This document shows, piece after piece, positions 1-7,950 of a stretch of DNA of 38,591 nt (the first letter of the stretch is position 1; every line of letters starts with the position of its first letter). This DNA comes from Bacteroidales bacterium (GTDB lineage: Bacteria > Bacteroidota > Bacteroidia > Bacteroidales > UBA932): NCBI GenBank assembly GCA_024401925.1, contig JAKSKD010000016.1, positions 1-38,591 on the forward strand, given 5' to 3'. Under the pieces are notes generated by a model. That model was not told where the DNA came from. It ran no database searches and was given only the letters and a program-made list of their open reading frames with translations. The translations under genes and the position numbers were made by a program.

Positions 1-22
1 TTCTTTTTTTTATACGAAGTTC

Positions 23-51
23 GTACATACGCGAATCATTCGCGTTTGTAC
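23..51. repeat. 29-bp near-perfect palindrome, copy 1
   Basis: Arms of 14 nt (GTACATACGCGAAT and ATTCGCGTTTGTAC) flank a single central base, with one mismatched pair. It lies 8 nt beyond the stop codon of the GH67 gene. A nearly identical palindrome, perfect in its arms, occurs at 37983-38011 and also lies just past a stop codon. No T tract follows it in the direction of the GH67 transcript, so it is not a canonical intrinsic terminator. A smaller palindrome (TACGAA, one base, TTCGTA) abuts it at 13-25. Confidence 0.85.
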
Positions 52-59
52 AACTTTTG

Positions 60-1748
60 TTATTCCGGGAGAGGCATCCCTGAGAATTGTTGGAAGTATC
101 CTATGCAGGCGTCGCGCCAAATGACGGCGTCATCATACTGGATTACCAGTTTGTCCGCAACTTCCTGCCAAATTTCAGGAGCAACATATTTTTTTACGGA
201 TTTCCAAAGTTCCTGATATCCGACAACTTTCTCAACTCCCTCAAAATATCTTCTGCACATCTCATCCCACAGGGTGTTGCCATTCTTCATTTGATAATCC
301 CAAGGAACGTGATGGAACCAGAGCAACAGGTTCTCCGGGCAGGAATCCAACGATTCATACTGTGATGCAAGAGGCTCCGGATACTGTTTTGTGTTGCCGC
401 TTCCGCTCGCTGCTGTCCTGTCGAAACCGACTCCTGCGCTGTCTGCCTTGTGATAATATGGAGGCGTCCAGTCTTTCCTGACTCCTGCAGGCTCATACCA
501 TGGCTCCGGTCCATAATGATGATTTCCTGCGAATATATGGTGCAGACCGAGAGGCATCATATAATTAACCATATTTTCGCGGCTTTCCATCATCATCGCT
601 TTTACAGGTTCTACGAATTCCGCATTATATTTCTTTGCGCTGCACCACCACGGCTTCGGGAAGGTACCACGTATCCATTCGTCTGCAATCTGTTCCGCGC
701 TCAGTGTCGGATCCCAGGCGAGCCTTCCGAATGCGTACCAGTTGGCTTGGGCGAAGATGTGGCCGCACCAGTTGGCGTCCTGTCCGGTGTTTGCCACACC
801 TGCAATTACCGATGGCGTGCAGCCCTGAGGCCTGCAACCATTATTAGTGAGTGTATCAAGGCATTCCTTCCACATTGTCCCCAGATAGCACAGCTGTTTG
901 CTCTGTCCTAGATATTCCTGGGTGATCTGTAACTCGGGAGCGAATGCCGTTTCCTTCAGGGCGAAGAAAAGCGGACTAACAGGCTCGCGCGGCTGGAAAT
1001 CCACAGGTCCGTTCTTGATTTGGATTATTACATTATCATTGAACCGTCCGTCCAGAGGAACGAATTCATCATATGCCTGATTTGCTCTGTCCGGGCTGTT
1101 CGGAGCATAAACGAATGCTCTCCACATTACGATTCCTCCGTGCTTTCCGACTGCATCTGCAAGCATGTTCGCTCCGTCCACGTGAGTTCTTCCGAAGTCC
1201 TGAGGCCCCGGCTGACCTTCGCTGCAGGCCTTTACAAGAAAACCTCCGAAGTCCGGAACTAATTCATAAATCCTGTCCACCTTCTTATTCCACCATTCCA
1301 CTACGTCAGGGTCAAGTGGGTCTGCTGTCGGTAGTTCACCGAGCGCCTGCGGGGTCGCGAAATTGACCGCCAGATATGCTTTGATGCCATATTCGCGAAG
1401 TATGTCGGCAATTGATGCAACCCTTTGCAGAATTTCTTCCTCCAACATTCTAGGGGAGGCGTTGACGTTGTTAAGAACCGATCCGTTTATCCCTATTGAT
1501 TTGTTCAAACGTCCGTATTCGTGTATCCTTTCTGAAGGAATCTCCTCTGAGGTCCACTCCCACATACTTTTTCCGGCATATCCTCTTTCGACACTGTCGT
1601 CAAGGTTGTCCCAGTGATCCAGAATACGGTATTCATATGCTGGATCACCGGTGGGTTCCGGTGTTCCTCCGGCCATCCATAGGGCGCCTTTTTCGCTGCA
1701 GCTGACTGCAATTATGCCTGCCAGAACTGCCAATATTACTTTCTTCAT
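60..1748 (-). CDS. GH67 alpha-glucuronidase, lipoprotein, no N-terminal domain
   Basis: Removes (4-O-methyl)-glucuronic acid side chains from xylo-oligosaccharides. The 562-residue product starts at the ATG at 1748, followed by a lipoprotein signal with the lipid-acceptor Cys at residue 17. Family signatures are clear: HWDNLD near residue 45, then SEGQPGP (Glu177), GPVDFQ (Asp250) and QITQEYLG (Glu278). The spacing of these three acidic residues equals that of the catalytic residues of the Cellvibrio enzyme (292, 365, 393), with a constant offset of 115. The usual N-terminal domain before the barrel is absent, and the protein goes from signal peptide straight to the barrel. The upstream gene ends 11 nt before this start and is intact, so a frameshift does not explain the loss. 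It is the last gene of a three-gene xylan operon. Confidence 0.93.
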   Translation of the reverse strand: MKKVILAVLAGIIAVSCSEKGALWMAGGTPEPTGDPAYEYRILDHWDNLDDSVERGYAGKSMWEWTSEEIPSERIHEYGRLNKSIGINGSVLNNVNASPRMLEEEILQRVASIADILREYGIKAYLAVNFATPQALGELPTADPLDPDVVEWWNKKVDRIYELVPDFGGFLVKACSEGQPGPQDFGRTHVDGANMLADAVGKHGGIVMWRAFVYAPNSPDRANQAYDEFVPLDGRFNDNVIIQIKNGPVDFQPREPVSPLFFALKETAFAPELQITQEYLGQSKQLCYLGTMWKECLDTLTNNGCRPQGCTPSVIAGVANTGQDANWCGHIFAQANWYAFGRLAWDPTLSAEQIADEWIRGTFPKPWWCSAKKYNAEFVEPVKAMMMESRENMVNYMMPLGLHHIFAGNHHYGPEPWYEPAGVRKDWTPPYYHKADSAGVGFDRTAASGSGNTKQYPEPLASQYESLDSCPENLLLWFHHVPWDYQMKNGNTLWDEMCRRYFEGVEKVVGYQELWKSVKKYVAPEIWQEVADKLVIQYDDAVIWRDACIGYFQQFSGMPLPE

Positions 1749-1759
1749 TCTTGATGTGA

Positions 1760-3109
1760 TTAGTTGTTTCCTAATATTACATTTACGGCTCTCTCCCCGA
1801 GGGTCTTCTTGTCCTGAGGGTGTATGTCGTTCCACTCTCCGAGATCCCTGTTAGGGATGAGGAATACATTCTCCATCTTCTCGCAGACGCTTCTCTGAAG
1901 ATCCTGCAACTTAACCCATCCGCTGGTTTCCGCTGTTTCTCTTTCTGAATGTTCGAAGGCGGCGAGTTCGACGATGTAGAACGGCAGGTCCGGATTGTTG
2001 AATAACTTTCTCCAAGATGTAATCATATTCTTCAGCATCTCTCCGTAGTTATCTGGATTACCGGCGTTGGATTCTCCCTGATACCAGATTACTCCCTTCA
2101 CCTTAATGTTCTCATCACGTGCGATAGGTGCAATCATCGAATTATAAAGTCCTGAAGGTTTGTATTGAAGGAAGACTTGAGCATCCCTGCGTGGCATTTC
2201 CTTGCCGTCCTTGTGCTCCCAACCTTGCAACAGGCTTACCTTGCCGCGTACGGTCTCAAGGCTGTAGTCCTTGTCCGCCACGAATGATGCGACATTCTCG
2301 GCGGCATAAAGGTGTATTTCTACGGTATTCTTTCCTTTGTGAAGATATTCTGCCGGGACTTTGTAGTTCCTTGGAGGGTACATATATGTGATGTTGCCTA
2401 CATAATGTCCGTTCACAAAGGTAGAATCTGCATCCCTCATCGCACCGAGGTGCAGGATAGCGTCTCCTTTGGCTTGGGCTGTGCTGAGCTTGAATGTATT
2501 GCGCAGCAGATGGCTTCCGAATTCCGGCCTGCCGTCTTTGAGACCCCATTCTCCGAACATATCCACAGCTTCCCATTTTGCATCAGGATTCTCAGGCAGT
2601 GCATTGTGTTTTTCCTGCCAGTCTGTGTAGAGATGAGCGTTGTGATATAGTGTCTTTGCCATCCATTCCGGAGTGCGTATTACTTTAAGTTCTTCCTGGG
2701 CGTATGCCGGAAGTTCCTCTGCAGGAAGCCACGCCTCGATGGGGGAGCCTCCTACAGAGGAATTCAGAAGATAGATTTTCTCCCCTGTTCTTTCGTGAAG
2801 ATAGCGTCCCACATAGTAGCAGAGAGCGCCCCAGTGCTGTGCCGTCTGCGGTGTGTCCAGATTCTCCCAGTTGTGCGCCGGAAGCTCTTTCTGCGGCCAA
2901 TCGAAATTGTATGCAATAGGAATCTTTGTGTAATTGATGTCTTCGCAGGCATAGTCCTTGACGTCATCAGCTACGACATCGAGACATCTGCTGATAGGAA
3001 GTTCCATATTTGACTGGCCGGAACACAGCCATACTTCACGGCTCTGACCTGAGGCACAGAGCGGAATCAAAAGCGCTGTCAGTGAAGCGCAGATTACCAG
3101 TTTATCCAT
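1760..3109 (-). CDS. Sialate O-acetylesterase-like SGNH esterase
   Basis: A 449-residue secreted esterase of the SASA (DUF303) family, probably removing acetyl groups from xylan in this setting. A type I signal peptide covers about residues 1-21. The nucleophile lies in SGQSNME (Ser33), the WYQGESNAG block follows at mid-protein, and the catalytic Asp/His block is NDIHPQDK near the C terminus. Between the SGNH blocks is a jelly-roll-like insertion (about residues 200-275, including FVNGHYVG), as in other sialate O-acetylesterases. The start overlaps the end of the CE15 gene by 16 bp, so translation is probably coupled. The substrate is inferred from the neighbours: family members act on sialic acid as well as on plant polysaccharides. 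Confidence 0.88.
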   Translation of the reverse strand: MDKLVICASLTALLIPLCASGQSREVWLCSGQSNMELPISRCLDVVADDVKDYACEDINYTKIPIAYNFDWPQKELPAHNWENLDTPQTAQHWGALCYYVGRYLHERTGEKIYLLNSSVGGSPIEAWLPAEELPAYAQEELKVIRTPEWMAKTLYHNAHLYTDWQEKHNALPENPDAKWEAVDMFGEWGLKDGRPEFGSHLLRNTFKLSTAQAKGDAILHLGAMRDADSTFVNGHYVGNITYMYPPRNYKVPAEYLHKGKNTVEIHLYAAENVASFVADKDYSLETVRGKVSLLQGWEHKDGKEMPRRDAQVFLQYKPSGLYNSMIAPIARDENIKVKGVIWYQGESNAGNPDNYGEMLKNMITSWRKLFNNPDLPFYIVELAAFEHSERETAETSGWVKLQDLQRSVCEKMENVFLIPNRDLGEWNDIHPQDKKTLGERAVNVILGNN

Positions 3110-4356
3110 TTTTCTGCATTTGTGTTTTCAAACATAGGTGCGATGCGTACGTCTGTATCCGCTTCTTTTTCGAGAAGGAACCTGTCAACGAAGGCCTCCA
3201 ACTCGGGATATTGGGATTCCGGCAGTTGGCAGTGACCGTGACCGTCAGCGAAGGACCATCCCATCCTGTCCGCTATTCCGAATCTTTCCCATACTTTCCT
3301 TGCCGCATAGCAGGATACATAACCTGATTCGTCAGCAAGCCACGGATAGTCCGGATTCCCGAACACGAGCAGTGCCCTCGGTGCCACCAGAGCGCACAGT
3401 TCGTGATGGTCAATCGGCATTCTGGCTACATTCTCCTCTGAGAACTGCCTCATACTTTCCTTGAACCAGGTGTAGTCTGTACGGGCCACCGTCTCCACTT
3501 CTCCAAGTGTCTCGGATACCCTCCAGGATGCGGCTCCGCCACCACCCGGCTCCTGCGCTATCGTAAGCGCAATCCTTTCATCGAATGCGCCGGCGAATAA
3601 AGCCATCTTCCCGGCGAATGAACAGCCAGAGATGGCGAGATGTTTCAGGTCGATCCTGGATTCATCACCAAGGTATTCGAGTGCGTCTATCACGCGACTT
3701 ACGCCCCAAGGCCAGGCTGTGTATGCGCCCATTTCGCTGAGCTCCGGATAAAGAACGTTTATCGGCTCCTCTCCTCTCGTCTGATGGTGGGCCATCACAT
3801 CTGAGAACGGGAACCCTATCATTGCTATGTTTCTTTCTGTGAAAATCTTTGTCGGGAGACTGCCTGCTCCGGCCCAGAAACCGATTCCTATGATGGCAGG
3901 GAACGGCCCGTCACCTTCGGGATATACGACCGGGCAGTTGATGGAAATTTCCTTGCCTTCTACAGTCACGTGAACCGCTATTGTGTCTTTGGCAAGCGGA
4001 ATATCCGGGATATTGGCAAAGAACCCGTTTGTTCGGACGGAGTCCGTATTGCCGTGCCGTATCTCTGCTCTGACGCATTCCTTCGATGTTTCAGGTCGCT
4101 TGCCTGTTTCGTAGTACTGAATCATCTCCATTATTTCGCTCCGCCTTTGCTCCCACTGACGGAAGCTTCTGACCTTGCTCCCGTCCGCAAAAGTGAAAGG
4201 GTCAGGGAGTGTTTCTATTGCAGGGAGTTGATCTATTTCCGGCATCTGAGGGGCAGTGAAAGCCTCTGCTGGTTTTTCCCGGTCGTAAACGAGCGGAATT
4301 TCTGTTTTGCAGCCGATTGCAAATAGAAAAAACATAAGAGGAAGCAGTCTTTTCAT
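3094..4356 (-). CDS. CE15 glucuronoyl esterase, lipoprotein
   Basis: Family CE15 enzymes cleave the ester between xylan glucuronic acid and lignin alcohols. This 420-residue protein has a lipoprotein signal (Cys16). The alpha/beta-hydrolase core has its nucleophile Ser246 in GCSFAGK, the acidic residue in QEPGGGGAASW (Glu269) and a C-terminal HGHCQLP histidine (His385). In most characterised CE15 enzymes the residue after the nucleophile is Arg (GCSRxGK); here it is Phe. It is the first gene of the operon, upstream of the acetylesterase and GH67, which fits stepwise unmasking of lignin-linked, acetylated glucuronoxylan. A 26-bp palindrome lies 12 bp upstream of the start. Confidence 0.88.
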   Translation of the reverse strand: MKRLLPLMFFLFAIGCKTEIPLVYDREKPAEAFTAPQMPEIDQLPAIETLPDPFTFADGSKVRSFRQWEQRRSEIMEMIQYYETGKRPETSKECVRAEIRHGNTDSVRTNGFFANIPDIPLAKDTIAVHVTVEGKEISINCPVVYPEGDGPFPAIIGIGFWAGAGSLPTKIFTERNIAMIGFPFSDVMAHHQTRGEEPINVLYPELSEMGAYTAWPWGVSRVIDALEYLGDESRIDLKHLAISGCSFAGKMALFAGAFDERIALTIAQEPGGGGAASWRVSETLGEVETVARTDYTWFKESMRQFSEENVARMPIDHHELCALVAPRALLVFGNPDYPWLADESGYVSCYAARKVWERFGIADRMGWSFADGHGHCQLPESQYPELEAFVDRFLLEKEADTDVRIAPMFENTNAEKWINW

Positions 4357-4367
4357 AAAACCTATTA

Positions 4368-4393
4368 TTAATTCACTAAATTTAGTAAATTAA
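4368..4393. promoter_or_regulatory. Palindromic operator candidate for the xylan operon
   Basis: A 26-bp inverted repeat with one mismatched pair. Its core is the perfect 12-bp palindrome ACTAAATTTAGT (4375-4386), flanked by TTAATT on the left and AATTAA on the right. It lies 12 bp upstream of the CE15 start. Read on the minus strand it contains a TAAATTTA sequence that resembles the Bacteroidetes -7 box, so a bound regulator would cover the likely promoter. The regulator is unknown. Confidence 0.5.
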
Positions 4394-4412
4394 TTTGAAA
4401 AAGACAATTCAC

Positions 4413-4790
4413 CTATTTCAATGTTCTACAGATATTGAACAGCCTGTTTTGCGTCATAAAGTATTTTATCTCGTAGCATCTGAACTCGTCGTGCGTGCGT
4501 ACTTTGTGATAACTTGTGGAATAGTCCGGTGAAAATCCCATCTGTACCACATCAGGAATGTCAATTGAAGATATTCCGAGTTTCACCAATTTGTCCAGTA
4601 TTTCATAATTGCGGTTTATGCATCCGACCACCTTGTAATGTACTGCACGTATGTCGTGGGTGCGTCTGTTATGATATGCGTTCTTACATTTCGCTCCGCA
4701 GAATTTTCTGTCACTTCGCCCGTAATTGAGCGTGTCTCCGCATTCCAGACAGCGCGGAGTTTCTTCGTTTTCATTAGTCTTGTAGCCCAT
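4413..4790 (-). CDS. Small zinc-ribbon protein of unknown function
   Basis: A 125-residue protein with an N-terminal zinc ribbon: Cys14 and Cys17 (CLEC), then Cys31 and Cys35 (CGAKC), followed by YHNRR. The ribbon resembles those seen in small Bacteroidetes hypothetical proteins and suggests nucleic-acid binding. The C-terminal 80 residues (KLVKLGISSIDIPDV and YEIKYF) match no family I recognise. The gene stands alone between the xylan operon and the divergent pilin operon. A TATTTTTG sequence on the minus strand at 4845-4852 matches the -7 consensus and could be its promoter, although no clear -33 box accompanies it. Confidence 0.75.
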   Translation of the reverse strand: MGYKTNENEETPRCLECGDTLNYGRSDRKFCGAKCKNAYHNRRTHDIRAVHYKVVGCINRNYEILDKLVKLGISSIDIPDVVQMGFSPDYSTSYHKVRTHDEFRCYEIKYFMTQNRLFNICRTLK

Positions 4791-5125
4791 AGTTTTTGGT
4801 TTTTCCGGCGAAAATGGTGTATCAAATCTTCATTTCAAAGCATCCAAAAATACATATGCAATTATTATAAGAATCTTTTGCTGCATCATTATTTTTAATC
4901 AACATCATTTTTGTTCGTTCATATAAATTACAAGATTTTTTTCCTGCATTTTTTATGAACGGCATTACATTTCTTAAATTTTTTGAGATTGTTCTTTTTG
5001 ATATGCCAGAAAAATGATCGGAACTGTATTCCTTTGCAGCGTTCCTTTTTCCAGCGCGCAGAAGAAGGATCCCGCCGGACTTTGTCCGCGGATAACAACC
5101 AGTATTAGTGTTTAATGATTCAATT
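4791..5125. other. 335-bp AT-rich divergent intergenic region
   Basis: No gene is supported here. It separates the zinc-ribbon gene (minus) from the pilin operon (plus). It holds a minus-strand TANNTTTG match at 4845-4852, an inverted repeat at 4916-4927/4950-4961 (CGTTCATATAAA against a near-complementary arm with one mismatch and a 22-nt loop), and a small CGGAC-TTT-GTCCG hairpin at 5076-5088 upstream of the first pilin gene. No full plus-strand TTTG/TAnnTTTG promoter was found. Confidence 0.6.
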
Positions 5126-6121
5126 ATGAAAAATTTCAAATTCCTTGCACTGCTTTTATTCGCTGCAGTGTCCATCCTTTCTTCTTGTACTAAAGTGCTT
5201 TCATCGGATTTCGATCCCGACAAGGGAGAAAAATATGCTGTGAAGGTACGGGTGGTTACACCATCTACAAAGGCAATTATCACAAATTCCAGTCAGGATC
5301 TCAATGTCCATTCGCTCCAGGTGTTCGCTTTTCTCAATGGTGCTCTTGACGTGTACGGAGAGGCCCAGGATGACTCTCTGGTCCTCAGCTGCACCCAGGG
5401 CCCGCGAAAATTCTATGCCCTGATCAATGCACCATCTTTGAAATCTATAAAAACTGAGACAGAATTACTTGCTACTGCATCCGATCTCGCAAACAGCAGC
5501 CTGACATCTCTCGAGATGTTCGGAAACAAGGAAGCAGACATAAGCAAGGATAACAAAACTGTAAAAATTGAAGTCACGCGTCTTGCGTCCAGGATTGTCG
5601 TCAGCAAGATTACAAAACAATTTGCATCTGCTGCTCTACAGGAACAGCCTTTCACAGTGAAGAGAATCTATCTTGTAAATGCTTCAGGTCGGGCGAAATA
5701 TGGAACGCCGGGAACGCCTGAATTGTGGTGCAATCAGATAAAATTTGATGAGGACCTCTCTCCGGATTACAAGAAGTTTATGATAGATACGCTTAACGCC
5801 CAAGTCAATACTGAATATAAAACGGAGCATACTTTCTACTGCTATCCGAATGGTACTGAGAAAGATGTGAACGGAGGAGAAAATTTCAGCGACAGGTACA
5901 CAAGACTTGTTATCGAGGCTGAACTGGGGTCACAGATATGCTATTATCCAATAAACCTTCCTGACTTGAAAAGCAATACATCGTACAATATAGCAGACAT
6001 TAAGATTACTAAACCGGGTTCTACAAGTCCTGACGAACCTGTCACAGCGATAAATTGTGAGGTGACCATTGTCGTGAAGCCTTGGGATAATGTAAATGTC
6101 ACTGAGGGAGCAACAGTCTGA
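5126..6121 (+). CDS. FimA/Mfa1-type fimbrillin-like lipoprotein
   Basis: A 331-residue pilin-family lipoprotein. The ATG at 5126 is chosen because it directly precedes a lipoprotein signal ending in LSSC; a GTG further upstream would add residues that do not look like a signal. Features typical of Bacteroidales type V pilins are an early beta-strand (YAVKVRVVT), an Arg-containing strand (VTRLASRIVVSKI) in the region where gingipain-type proteases cut FimA-like proteins, and a C-terminal VTIVVKPWDNV strand. It is the first gene of the operon; the next starts 5 nt after its stop. It could be the shaft or an accessory pilin, which sequence alone does not settle. Confidence 0.8.
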   Translation: MKNFKFLALLLFAAVSILSSCTKVLSSDFDPDKGEKYAVKVRVVTPSTKAIITNSSQDLNVHSLQVFAFLNGALDVYGEAQDDSLVLSCTQGPRKFYALINAPSLKSIKTETELLATASDLANSSLTSLEMFGNKEADISKDNKTVKIEVTRLASRIVVSKITKQFASAALQEQPFTVKRIYLVNASGRAKYGTPGTPELWCNQIKFDEDLSPDYKKFMIDTLNAQVNTEYKTEHTFYCYPNGTEKDVNGGENFSDRYTRLVIEAELGSQICYYPINLPDLKSNTSYNIADIKITKPGSTSPDEPVTAINCEVTIVVKPWDNVNVTEGATV

Positions 6122-6126
6122 GCCAT

Positions 6127-7176
6127 ATGAAAAAGGTGTTTTTCTTTCTGGCGGCAATTGTTCTTACTGCAGCCTGCTCCGGAGACGCTTTGTCTCCGGA
6201 AAAGCGGGCGTCGGGAGAAACAGTTATGGTGGATCTGTCCCTGGAACCTGTCGTACAGCAGACAAAGAGCACTGCGGATGTTGATGAGAATCGTGTGAAT
6301 AATGTGACTCTGCTGGTCTTTGACGGCGGTGGAAACAGACTTGTATATGAAAAATTCAACAGTAAGACTACCTACAATCTGTGTTTGCCCGGCAAGAAGA
6401 ATATCAAGATTTACGCGGTTGTAAATTCTTCCTACCAGTTCGATAACGTATTGGACTATGCAAGTTTCAAGACAACTCTTTCTCAGTTCCAAAACAACAC
6501 AATGACTAATTTCGAGATGGTCGGATTTATAGACACTGCTTTGGTTACGGACTGTTCGCTTTCTATGCCTGTTAACAGACTTGCATCCAAACTGCATATT
6601 GAATCAATCAGAATCAACAGTAATTTGAAAGGTCCTTCGACAAAATCTACTTTGAAATACTTTAGGTTGAAGTCAGTTTATATAATGAATGCGGCATCAA
6701 CATATCCCTATTCTCTCGAACGCTCTATTACGGCACAATTCATCAGTAAGGATGAAGACAATCCTATGATTTATTATCCGATGAAATCTTCATATACATG
6801 GACATCTGACGGAGGATACAGTTATTATACTTATAATGAGGCAATGGATTTTTACCTTTATCCAAATACTTCCGATTACTCCGCAACGAGTCTGGTTCTT
6901 TATATTGAAGAAGAAACGCTAACATCTGCGATAGGAGGAGGTTACTATAGTGACACCAAAAAATATAAATACAATATTAGATTACCTGAACTCCGTCCGA
7001 ACACTATGTATAACATCAGACAACTGACAATCAAGAATCCGGGAAAGGATCCCAGTTTGTCTTTCCCGGACAATAACCTCAATATGATGGCAGAATACTC
7101 TATTGAGGTCAAAGGATTGTCAGACGGTAAAGTTTTGGAATCGATAAACAAAAAGGAGGTCGCATATGCATTTTAG
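6127..7176 (+). CDS. Second fimbrillin-like lipoprotein
   Basis: A 349-residue lipoprotein (lipobox LTAAC) related in layout to the preceding pilin: an opening strand VDLSLEP, then NVTLLVFDGGGN, IKIYAVVNSS, VNRLASKLHIESI and a late NIRLPELRPNTMYNI block found in Bacteroidales fimbrillins. The C terminus (KKEVAYAF) lacks the tryptophan-containing end of the first pilin, so it may hold a different place in the fibre, such as tip or accessory. Its 3' end overlaps the start of the next gene by 11 bp and carries a strong GGAGG ribosome-binding site (7155-7159) for that gene, which is uncommon in Bacteroidetes. Confidence 0.78.
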   Translation: MKKVFFFLAAIVLTAACSGDALSPEKRASGETVMVDLSLEPVVQQTKSTADVDENRVNNVTLLVFDGGGNRLVYEKFNSKTTYNLCLPGKKNIKIYAVVNSSYQFDNVLDYASFKTTLSQFQNNTMTNFEMVGFIDTALVTDCSLSMPVNRLASKLHIESIRINSNLKGPSTKSTLKYFRLKSVYIMNAASTYPYSLERSITAQFISKDEDNPMIYYPMKSSYTWTSDGGYSYYTYNEAMDFYLYPNTSDYSATSLVLYIEEETLTSAIGGGYYSDTKKYKYNIRLPELRPNTMYNIRQLTIKNPGKDPSLSFPDNNLNMMAEYSIEVKGLSDGKVLESINKKEVAYAF

Positions 7177-7927
7177 ATTCTTATGCCTGTGTGTTCTTGT
7201 ACTGTCAGTATCCTGTACGGTAAAGGAAGACAGAATTGACTGCCCGTGCGAATTCATACTGGATTTGTCTGAGTGCCGGATAAAAGACGATGTGCTGACA
7301 TTTTCGATCTGGGATGAGGGAAAGAAAATTGTGTCGGAATATTATTATGGTGATGACCTTGGAAAAAAATATTCTTTTCAACTGGGAAGAAAGGAATATT
7401 GTGGCTCTGCTTATACGGGAGATTCCAATTCTCTTCACGATGGATGGAATCTGATGGTGAAGTATGGACTCCAGGCAGATTCGTTGTACGCGTGGGCTCA
7501 GAGGATTGATGCAATAGGGGAGAATGCCAATGAGGTTGTCCTCCTACATAAACAATTCGCTACTGTTACATTTGATCTCACTGCATATGACAAGGCTGAA
7601 AGTCCTCTTCTTGTACGTTTGACTAGCAATTATGGAGGAATTTATTTGCTTTCATTGGAACCGGCCAAAAATGATTTCTTATATGAGTTCAATACAGATG
7701 GATCCTGTTTTTATCCGGTCAGGTTGACGCGTCAGGGGGACAACTCTCTTACAATGGAGATATTCTCCGGTGGAGTCTCCATCGCTAAGATTAATATTGC
7801 ATCGATTCTTGATTCCAATGGATATGATTGGTCGGCCACTGACCTTTCTGACATTACGGTTCCTGTAAGTGTGAAAGATGCTGATATTACGGTGATGCCG
7901 GATCCCTGGACTGATGTCGATATTTGA
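7166..7927 (+). CDS. Mfa2/FimB-like fimbrial anchor lipoprotein
   Basis: A 253-residue lipoprotein (lipobox SVSC) whose mature start contains DRIDCPCEFILDLSE, the Cys-Pro-rich opening typical of the FimB/Mfa2 family that anchors and limits pili in the outer membrane. The rest is beta-rich (VVLLHKQFATVTFDL, PLLVRLTSNYGGIY) and ends in VMPDPWTDVDI. It overlaps the upstream pilin and has a GGAGG Shine-Dalgarno sequence 6 nt before its ATG. The gene order, pilin-like proteins then anchor, matches known Mfa/Fim loci. The family call is moderately secure; the anchoring role is inferred from family and position. Confidence 0.7.
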   Translation: MHFRFLCLCVLVLSVSCTVKEDRIDCPCEFILDLSECRIKDDVLTFSIWDEGKKIVSEYYYGDDLGKKYSFQLGRKEYCGSAYTGDSNSLHDGWNLMVKYGLQADSLYAWAQRIDAIGENANEVVLLHKQFATVTFDLTAYDKAESPLLVRLTSNYGGIYLLSLEPAKNDFLYEFNTDGSCFYPVRLTRQGDNSLTMEIFSGGVSIAKINIASILDSNGYDWSATDLSDITVPVSVKDADITVMPDPWTDVDI

Positions 7928-7950
7928 AAAATTTATTTATCTTAGCGACT

